A stretch of 10,700 nucleotides of DNA, taken from an uncultured Butyrivibrio sp. Lineage in GTDB: Bacteria; Bacillota; Clostridia; Lachnospirales; Lachnospiraceae. The stretch is taken from NCBI GenBank assembly GCA_910577605.1, contig CAJTON010000027.1, positions 19,586-30,285 of the forward strand. The letters run 5' to 3'. The position numbers and the translations under genes were made by a program. A model generated the notes under the pieces. That model saw only the letters and a program-made list of their open reading frames with translations, searched no databases and was not told the DNA's origin. Positions 5,195 to 10,700 of this stretch are shown one piece after another (within the stretch, counting starts at the first letter, position 1; every line of letters starts with the position of its first letter).

Positions 5195-6405
5195 TGGCAA
5201 AAATATATTCGGTCGAACAGGTCAACAGCTATATCAAGAATATGTTCAATACTGATTTTGTCCTTGCAAGAATAAGCGTGGAGGGCGAAGTAAGCAACTG
5301 TAAATATCACAGTTCGGGACATATTTATTTTACTATAAAGGACAGTAAAAACGCGCTTGCCGCGGTCATGTTCGCCGCAAACAGGGGCGGGCTTGCCTTC
5401 AGGCTTGAGAACGGTATGAAGATAGTCGCAACCGGGAACATAACCGTTTACGAGCGCGACGGTAAATATCAGCTTTACGCCAAGAAGATCGAGCACGCCG
5501 GAAGCGGGGAGCTGTACGAGCGTTTTCTCGCCCTCAAGGAGGAGCTTGAGGGAATGGGAATGTTTGACGGGTCGTTCAAGCAGCCGATTCCCGCCTATGT
5601 GCGTAAGCTAGGCGTGGTGACCGCGCAGACAGGCGCGGCGATTCAGGATATAATCAATATATCAAAGCGGAGAAATCCTTATATACAGATCGTTCTGTGT
5701 CCAGCTCTCGTACAGGGAGACGGGGCGGCGGCGAGCATATGCGAAGGCATAGCGCGGCTTGATTCGTACGGCGTGGACGCGATAATCGTCGGACGCGGCG
5801 GAGGTTCCATAGAGGATCTGTGGGCATTTAATGAGGAATGCGTCGCAAGGGCGATTTTTGAATGCCGTACTCCGGTGATCTCGGCGGTCGGACATGAAAC
5901 GGATTTTACGATCGCGGATTTTGTCGCGGATATGAGAGCGCCTACGCCCTCGGCTGCCGCCGAGCTTGCGGTATGCGATCTCGGCGGAACGATGCGGCGC
6001 ATAGCCGAGTACGCGCGCAGGCTGCACGGTTTGTTTAAGAGCCGCTCGGATTCGTACAGAAGCAGGCTTGAGCTGTACGCGGTAAGGTTAGGACATCTTT
6101 CTCCGGCAAATATCGTTGATTCAAGGCGCAGGGAGCTTGAGGATTTAAGGCTTGCGCTTGAGCGTGCAATGGAGGACGCGCTTTCCAAAGCGCGCAACGG
6201 ACTTTCAGTGAGGTGCGCGCGTCTTGAGGCTTTATCGCCGCTTGCGAGGCTGTCGATGGGATATTCGTATGTCGAGGATAAGGACAAAAAGGCGGTAACG
6301 TCAATAGACGGCGTAAAAACCGGAGATATACTTAAAATAAACGTGAGCGACGGAATCATCGGCGCAAAGGCGGTCGATATTCTGCCTGTGGACAGGTCGG
6401 AATAA
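5194..6405 (+). CDS. xseA: Exodeoxyribonuclease VII large subunit
   Basis: The catalytic subunit of exonuclease VII, which degrades single-stranded DNA from both ends to short oligonucleotides in repair and recombination. It has 403 residues, at the short end of the usual 400-450. An OB-fold nucleic-acid-binding domain covers about 1-100 (SYIKNMF, GEVSNCKYHSSGHIYFTIKD). The linker with GSGELYERFLALKEELE leads to the catalytic core, with GVVTAQTGAAIQDI (140-153), VGRGGGSIEDLWAFNEE (199-215) and SAVGHETDFTIADFVADMRAPTPSAAAE (230-257). A long coiled-coil segment follows (about 265-345). The C-terminal cap contains LSPLARLSMGYSYV and ends in a small beta segment. The ATG overlaps the nusB stop by one base and has almost no ribosome binding site, so it likely depends on translation of nusB. 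Confidence 0.97.
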   Translation: MAKIYSVEQVNSYIKNMFNTDFVLARISVEGEVSNCKYHSSGHIYFTIKDSKNALAAVMFAANRGGLAFRLENGMKIVATGNITVYERDGKYQLYAKKIEHAGSGELYERFLALKEELEGMGMFDGSFKQPIPAYVRKLGVVTAQTGAAIQDIINISKRRNPYIQIVLCPALVQGDGAAASICEGIARLDSYGVDAIIVGRGGGSIEDLWAFNEECVARAIFECRTPVISAVGHETDFTIADFVADMRAPTPSAAAELAVCDLGGTMRRIAEYARRLHGLFKSRSDSYRSRLELYAVRLGHLSPANIVDSRRRELEDLRLALERAMEDALSKARNGLSVRCARLEALSPLARLSMGYSYVEDKDKKAVTSIDGVKTGDILKINVSDGIIGAKAVDILPVDRSE

Positions 6406-6451
6406 GTCCCGTCGGACGCGCGGCGCTTAGCGGGAATATCAGGAGTAAAAA

Positions 6452-6643
6452 ATGAGTATTGAGGAATCTTTTAAACAGCTTGATCAGATAATAGAGTCCC
6501 TTGAGAGCAGCGAGACCTCTTTGGAGGACGCTTTCAGGGAGTACGAGCGCGGCATTAAGCTGGTGCGCGAGTGCGGAGAATCTTTGGATAAGGTGGAAAA
6601 GCAGATTATTGTGCTTCAGGGTAACGGCGATGAAGAACTTTGA
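6452..6643 (+). CDS. xseB: Exodeoxyribonuclease VII small subunit
   Basis: The small helical subunit of exonuclease VII, several copies of which bind each XseA. At 63 residues it fits the family (about 60-80). It shows the typical pattern: ESFKQLDQIIESLESSETSLEDAFREYERGIKLV, then CGESLDKVEKQI, i.e. two antiparallel helices. AGGAG (6441-6445) sits 6 bases before the ATG. The 46-base gap after xseA is C/G-rich and holds nothing I can name. The 3' end overlaps ispA by 14 bases in another frame, which suggests coupled translation. Confidence 0.95.
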   Translation: MSIEESFKQLDQIIESLESSETSLEDAFREYERGIKLVRECGESLDKVEKQIIVLQGNGDEEL

Positions 6644-7529
6644 TGAGGAACTAAAGCGCAGGGCGGACGAGGCGCAGGAAATAGTCCTTGATTTTTTGCC
6701 AAAGGCGGGACGCTTTGACAGGGAACTGGTGGAAGCCATGAATTACAGCGTGGGGGTCGGCGGCAAACGCTTAAGACCTCTGCTTATGATGTCGTTCAAC
6801 AGGCTTTATAAAGGGGACGGAAACTGCGTCAGACCTTTTATGGCGGTTATGGAAATGCTTCACACATATTCGCTGGTACACGACGATCTGCCCGCCATAG
6901 ACAACGATGATTACAGACGCGGGGAGTACACGACGCACAGACGGTTCGGAGAGGCTGCGGCGATACTTGCGGGCGACGGGCTTTTGCATCAGGCGTATGA
7001 AACGGCGTTAAAGGCGTTCGGGCTTTGCGGCGACAGGGAGGCTGTTATCCGCGCGCTGCTTATTTTCGGGGACAGGACAGGTATAAACGGAATGCTCGGC
7101 GGACAGGCCGCGGACGTGATGAATACGTCCAAGAACATTGACGACGAGCTGATGTATTTTATTTACGAAAAAAAGACGGGGGCGCTCATAGAAGGCTCCA
7201 TGATGATAGGCGCGGCGCTTGCGGGCGCGTCCGATGGCGATCTGGAGATTATACGAAAAATCGGCGCTGATATAGGACTGGCGTTTCAGATAAGGGACGA
7301 CATTCTTGATCTGACCGGCGATGAAAGCGTTATCGGCAAACCGCTTTACAGCGACGAGCGTAATAACAAAAAGACATATGTGAGCGTAAACGGGCTTGAT
7401 AAGGCGCGCAAGTATGTTGAGACTCTTTCGTCCGAGGCGTGCGGACTTCTTGAAGGTTTGGGCCGCGACGACGGCGAGAGGGAGTTTGTCAGGGAGCTTT
7501 TTATGTATCTGTGCTCGCGCGACAAATAA
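6630..7529 (+). CDS. ispA: Farnesyl diphosphate synthase (geranyltranstransferase)
   Basis: A short-chain trans-prenyltransferase that joins isopentenyl diphosphate to dimethylallyl and geranyl diphosphate to give farnesyl diphosphate. The product feeds undecaprenyl phosphate and other isoprenoids. It has 299 residues, normal for the family. Motifs are GGKRLRP (44-50), the first aspartate-rich motif DDLPAIDND (85-93) preceded by HTYSLVH as in bacterial FPP synthases, and GDGLL (116-120). Further on are GGQAAD (157-162), KT (182-183), the second aspartate-rich motif FQIRDDILD (219-227), GK (236-237) and NKKTY (246-250). Earlier in-frame ATGs, such as 6501, lie inside xseB and give unrelated N-terminal sequence. 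The ATG at 6630 has an AGGG at 6618-6621 and starts at the conserved family position. With dxs next door, the beginning and a late step of isoprenoid synthesis are co-expressed. Confidence 0.95.
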   Translation: MKNFDEELKRRADEAQEIVLDFLPKAGRFDRELVEAMNYSVGVGGKRLRPLLMMSFNRLYKGDGNCVRPFMAVMEMLHTYSLVHDDLPAIDNDDYRRGEYTTHRRFGEAAAILAGDGLLHQAYETALKAFGLCGDREAVIRALLIFGDRTGINGMLGGQAADVMNTSKNIDDELMYFIYEKKTGALIEGSMMIGAALAGASDGDLEIIRKIGADIGLAFQIRDDILDLTGDESVIGKPLYSDERNNKKTYVSVNGLDKARKYVETLSSEACGLLEGLGRDDGEREFVRELFMYLCSRDK

Positions 7530-7553
7530 ACGGCGGATATTTTAGGAGAATAT

Positions 7554-9407
7554 ATGATACTTGATAAAATAAATAAGGCGAACGATATAAAGGGCATTCC
7601 TGCCGAGGAATACGGAATACTTGCGGATGAGATAAGGGAATGCATAATAGAAAACGTGGGGCGCAACGGTGGACATCTTTCGTCAAGCCTCGGCGTAGTG
7701 GAGCTTACCATGGCGCTCCATATAGCTTTTGATCTGCCGTCCGACAAGATAATATGGGACGTCGGGCATCAATCGTACGCCCATAAAATACTTACGGGAC
7801 GGCGGGACAGCTTTGCGACGCTGCGCAGGGAGGACGGAATAAGCGGATTTCCGAGCCGCGACGAGAGCGAATGCGACTGCTTCGGCACAGGACATGCCTC
7901 CACCTCTATTTCGGCGGCGCTTGGATTTGTGCGCGCAAGAGAGCTGTCCGGAGGAAACAACGCCGTCGCCGCAGTTATTGGAGACGGGGCGATGACCGGA
8001 GGAATGGTGTACGAGGCTCTCAATAACGCGGGCGCTATAAAAAGCAATCTGATAATTATTCTGAACGACAACGAGATGTCGATATCCCGCAACGTGGGCG
8101 GAATCTCAAAGGTGCTCAACAATTTAAGGACCGATGAGAAGTATACGAATCTCAAATATACTGTCAAAAACAGGCTTTCGCGTATTCCGGGCGGAGACGA
8201 CATTGTAGGCAGGATACATAAGACGAAAAGCTCTATCAAGCAGTTGTTTGTGCCGGGAATGATATTTGAGGATATGGGAATAACGTATCTCGGACCGATC
8301 GACGGACACGACGTGGGAAAGCTTGTCAAAATGATAAATATGGCAAGGCGCGTGAACCATGCCGTTATAATACATGTGCATACGCAGAAGGGCAGGGGCT
8401 ACTGCTTCGCGGAGAAAAAACCCTCGTTTTATCACGGCGTCGAGCCTTTTGAGCCTGAGACGGGCGCTCTTATAAACACGGAGAAGGTACGCACATATTC
8501 GGATGTTTTTTCTTCGGCGATAACCAAAAACGCCGCCGCGGATCCCAAAATCGTCGCGATCACGGCGGCGATGAGCGAGGGCTGCGGTCTGAAGAAATTC
8601 GAGAGGCTTTATCCAGAAAGATTTTTTGATGTGGGGATAGCCGAGGAGCACGCCGTGACCTTTGCGGCGGGAATGGCGGCGGAGGGGTACAAGCCTTATG
8701 TGGCGGTATACTCTACTTTTCTGCAAAGAGCGTTCGACCAGATAATACATGACGTGTGCATACAGAAACTTCCCGTGCGTTTTATTGTCGAGAGAGCGGG
8801 AATAACAGGCTGCGACGGTGTGACGCATCAGGGTATTTTTGACATCTCTTATATGAACGTGATACCGGGAATGACGGTGCTCGCACCTAAAAACCGTTTT
8901 GAACTCAAGGATATGATAGACTGGTCGGTAAATTTTGACGGTCCTTTGGCGATAAGGTTTCCAAAGGGCAGGGCGGGAGAAGCGTTCGCGTCGTCGCGTG
9001 AGCCGATTGAATACGGCAAAAGCGAGGTGCTTTTAAAGGGTTCGGATATAGCCGTTCTTGCCGTGGGAGCGGCGGTAGAGCAGGCTGAAAAAGTATGTGA
9101 AATGCTTAACGAAAAAGGCGTTTGCCCGACTCTCGTTAACGTCCGTTTCGTGAAGCCGATGGATACAGAACTGATAGACGAAATTGCCGCTGAGCATAAA
9201 ATGATCGTTACCGTTGAGGAAAATATAAGGACGGGCGGCTACGGGCTTTCGGTGCTTGATTATATCAATTCAAAGGAATATAAGGTTAAGGTCCATAACA
9301 TAACGCTTGCGGACAGATTTATCGAGCATGGAGACGCTGACTCTTTGCGCATAAAAAACGGACTTGACGCGAAGAAGGCGGCGGAATGGATAATGGACAG
9401 AATATAG
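7554..9407 (+). CDS. dxs: 1-Deoxy-D-xylulose-5-phosphate synthase
   Basis: The first enzyme of the MEP isoprenoid pathway. It condenses pyruvate and glyceraldehyde 3-phosphate with thiamine diphosphate, and its product is also a precursor of thiamine and pyridoxal. At 617 residues it is full length. GGHLSSSLGVVEL contains the catalytic His (41). The thiamine-diphosphate/magnesium site is GDGAMTGG (143-150) with NDN at 171-173. GPIDGHD (247-253) and HVHTQKGRG lead to the second domain, where GIAEEHAVTFAAG holds the catalytic Glu (364). STFLQRAFDQIIHDV (387-401), TGCDGVTHQG (418-427) and RFPKG (468-472) bind the substrate. The transketolase C-terminal domain runs from about 495 to the end. AGGAGA (7544-7549) sits 4 bases before the ATG. 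No key residue is missing. Confidence 0.98.
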   Translation: MILDKINKANDIKGIPAEEYGILADEIRECIIENVGRNGGHLSSSLGVVELTMALHIAFDLPSDKIIWDVGHQSYAHKILTGRRDSFATLRREDGISGFPSRDESECDCFGTGHASTSISAALGFVRARELSGGNNAVAAVIGDGAMTGGMVYEALNNAGAIKSNLIIILNDNEMSISRNVGGISKVLNNLRTDEKYTNLKYTVKNRLSRIPGGDDIVGRIHKTKSSIKQLFVPGMIFEDMGITYLGPIDGHDVGKLVKMINMARRVNHAVIIHVHTQKGRGYCFAEKKPSFYHGVEPFEPETGALINTEKVRTYSDVFSSAITKNAAADPKIVAITAAMSEGCGLKKFERLYPERFFDVGIAEEHAVTFAAGMAAEGYKPYVAVYSTFLQRAFDQIIHDVCIQKLPVRFIVERAGITGCDGVTHQGIFDISYMNVIPGMTVLAPKNRFELKDMIDWSVNFDGPLAIRFPKGRAGEAFASSREPIEYGKSEVLLKGSDIAVLAVGAAVEQAEKVCEMLNEKGVCPTLVNVRFVKPMDTELIDEIAAEHKMIVTVEENIRTGGYGLSVLDYINSKEYKVKVHNITLADRFIEHGDADSLRIKNGLDAKKAAEWIMDRI

Positions 9408-9417
9408 GTAATTTTTT

Positions 9418-10227
9418 ATGAAGGAAAGACTTGATATTCTTCTGGTAAACAGAAGGCTTGCGGATTCGAGGGAAAAAGCGAAGGCGATAATCATGTCGGG
9501 CGTTGTTTTCGTCAACGGTCAGAAAGAGGACAAGGCGGGGCAGAAGTACGACGTGACGAGCGAAATAGAGATCAGGGGCAGCACGCTTAAATATGTGAGT
9601 CGCGGAGGTCTTAAGCTTGAGAAGGCGATGAAGGTATTTGATGTCGGGCTTGACGGCTGCGTATGCATGGACGTCGGTTCGTCAACGGGGGGCTTTACCG
9701 ACTGTATGCTGCAAAACAAAGCGTCAAAGGTATACGCCGTGGATGTCGGACCGGGGCAGCTCGCGTGGAAGCTAAGGCAGGACGAACGCGTTGTCGTGAT
9801 GGAAAAGACGAATATCCGTTACGTCGCGCCGGAGGATATAGAGGACAGGCTTGATTTCGCAAGTATAGACGTGTCGTTTATTTCTCTCGCCAAGGTGCTT
9901 GCGCCCGTGCGCGCGCTTTTAAAGGATGAAGGGCGCGTCGTCTGCCTTATAAAGCCGCAGTTTGAAGCGGGCAGAGAAAACGTCGGCAAAAAGGGCGTGG
10001 TGCGTGACGTGAAGATACATCGGGAGGTCGTTGAAACGGTGCTTACATATGCGGCAGGGATTGGCTTTGACGTGCTTGGACTTGATTTTTCACCGATAAA
10101 AGGACCGGAGGGCAATATAGAATATCTGGCGTACCTAAAAAAAACAAAAGAAGGTTCCGGCAGTATATATGAAGGAGCCGACATCAAAAGAGTAGTGGAG
10201 GATTCCCACAGCGAGCTGCAGGGGTAA
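9418..10227 (+). CDS. tlyA: TlyA family rRNA (cytidine-2'-O)-methyltransferase
   Basis: A 269-residue protein of the TlyA/hemolysin A family, the relative of B. subtilis yqxC. Characterised members 2'-O-methylate cytidines of 16S and 23S rRNA using S-adenosylmethionine; the hemolysin label is historical. Residues 1-60 form an S4 RNA-binding domain (RLDILLVNRRLADSREKAKAIIMSG). The joint YVSRGGLKLEKA (59-70) leads to an FtsJ-like Rossmann methyltransferase domain. This has the S-adenosylmethionine motif DVGSSTGGFTDC (85-96), VDVGPGQLAWKLR, IDVSFISL (150-157), LIKPQFEAGRE (177-187) and GPEGNIEYL (229-237). Asp151, Lys179 and Glu235 are candidates for catalytic-tetrad positions. Which rRNA position is modified cannot be told from sequence. 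An AGG overlapping the dxs stop serves as ribosome binding site, 9 bases before the ATG. Confidence 0.94.
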   Translation: MKERLDILLVNRRLADSREKAKAIIMSGVVFVNGQKEDKAGQKYDVTSEIEIRGSTLKYVSRGGLKLEKAMKVFDVGLDGCVCMDVGSSTGGFTDCMLQNKASKVYAVDVGPGQLAWKLRQDERVVVMEKTNIRYVAPEDIEDRLDFASIDVSFISLAKVLAPVRALLKDEGRVVCLIKPQFEAGRENVGKKGVVRDVKIHREVVETVLTYAAGIGFDVLGLDFSPIKGPEGNIEYLAYLKKTKEGSGSIYEGADIKRVVEDSHSELQG

Positions 10228-10233
10228 CGGGAC

Positions 10234-10700
10234 ATGGAAAGTTTTTATATAATAGCCAATTCTCAGAAGGATAAGGATTTTAAGCTTACTGACGAAATTT
10301 GCGCGTATATCTGCGGCAAAGGAGGAAAGTGCCTGTGTCAGAAGCTTACACAGACAGGAGGCAAGTATAATAACGCGCATTCGGATATGATACCGGAGGG
10401 TACGGACTGCGTTATCGTGCTTGGGGGCGACGGGACTCTGATTCAGGCGGCGAGGGAGTTAAGCGTGATAAATATAGGAACGCTCGGCTATCTTACCGAG
10501 ATAGACAGGGAGCAGGCGTTTACGGCGATTGACAGCCTTATGAACGGGCAGTTTTACGTTGACAGACGTATGATACTGCGGGGTACGGTTTACCGTGGCG
10601 ATAAGGAGATATATTCCGATTACGCCCTTAATGACATTGTGGTAAACCGTGTCGGTTCGCTGAGAGTTATTAATTTTGACATATATGTAAACGGCGAATT
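10234..10700 (+). CDS. nadK: NAD kinase (3' partial)
   Basis: NAD kinase phosphorylates NAD to NADP and is the only de novo NADP source in most bacteria. The frame is open from ATG 10234 to the window end, giving 155 residues of an expected 270-290. The start has AGGGG (10220-10224) at 9 bases, overlapping the end of tlyA. Seen so far are the N-terminal Rossmann-like strand SFYIIANSQKD, the invariant GGDGTLI (64-70) with the catalytic Asp66, and NIGTLGYLTEI (80-90). The first part of the second domain, DYALNDIVVNR (129-139), carries the conserved Asn-Asp pair that binds NAD. The rest lies beyond the window. In related genomes argR and recN usually follow, though that cannot be checked here. 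Confidence 0.95.
   Translation, partial: MESFYIIANSQKDKDFKLTDEICAYICGKGGKCLCQKLTQTGGKYNNAHSDMIPEGTDCVIVLGGDGTLIQAARELSVINIGTLGYLTEIDREQAFTAIDSLMNGQFYVDRRMILRGTVYRGDKEIYSDYALNDIVVNRVGSLRVINFDIYVNGE

Noticed and set aside
5679..6359. Long antisense ORF (226 codons) opposite xseA
   Set aside because: Ser/Ala/Pro-rich composition typical of a shadow frame. The conserved xseA motifs on the + strand explain the region.
6406..6451. GC-rich gap between xseA and xseB as a hairpin or terminator
   Set aside because: Only a four-base CCCG/CGGG pairing was found, with no T run. The gap is too weakly structured to call.
8124..8828. Long antisense ORF (234 codons) opposite dxs
   Set aside because: It mirrors a fully conserved dxs coding region. 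It is rich in Arg/Tyr/His as expected of a complement-frame shadow, and it has no recognisable domain.
9663..9854. Small + strand ORF inside tlyA
   Set aside because: Different frame of the tlyA methyltransferase core, with no plausible product and no ribosome binding site evidence.

Overview
The window comes from a spore-forming, low-to-medium GC Firmicute of the class Clostridia. The protein sequences resemble Lachnospiraceae most closely, but that is recognition from memory and was not searched. The evidence for a spore former is a run of spoIIIA genes encoding the mother-cell part of the SpoIIIA-SpoIIQ channel, followed by the housekeeping cluster that normally lies next to it in Firmicutes. 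Every gene is on the + strand. Intergenic gaps are mostly under 50 bp, so coding density is very high. AGA/AGG arginine and ATA isoleucine codons are used freely throughout, and no block stands out as foreign.

Region 1 (2-4215) is the sporulation operon: spoIIIAB (its 5' end lies outside the window), spoIIIAC, spoIIIAD, spoIIIAE, spoIIIAF, spoIIIAG and spoIIIAH. spoIIIAA would lie upstream. Together these proteins build a secretion-like complex in the outer forespore membrane during engulfment. AF, AG and AH carry ring-building domains facing the intermembrane space. AB to AE supply the membrane base, and the upstream SpoIIIAA would supply the ATPase. The spoIIIAH start is best placed at a TTG codon (3484), not at the in-frame ATG six bases earlier.

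Region 2 (4216-4753) is the regulatory boundary. A good SigA-type promoter (TTGCAA, 17 bp, TATAAT) precedes a short Asp23/Gls24-family gene. A second TATAAT precedes nusB. Each promoter carries a near-perfect inverted repeat, one over the -35 and the other over the -10 and start site. These two palindromes are the most notable unexplained signals in the window.

Region 3 (4754-10700) is a tightly packed housekeeping unit: nusB, xseA, xseB, ispA, dxs, tlyA and nadK (cut off by the window end). It combines rRNA antitermination and modification (NusB, TlyA), DNA processing (both exonuclease VII subunits), isoprenoid synthesis (Dxs at the entry of the MEP pathway, IspA making farnesyl diphosphate) and NADP supply (NadK). 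Compared with Bacillus subtilis, accB/accC between spoIIIAH and asp23 and folD between nusB and xseA are absent here, and nadK follows tlyA.

No mobile element, CRISPR array, RNA gene, pseudogene or clear intrinsic terminator was found, and no gene looked like a new system. The window is conserved core genome, and what is worth following up lies in the control sites and a few details of SpoIIIAH.
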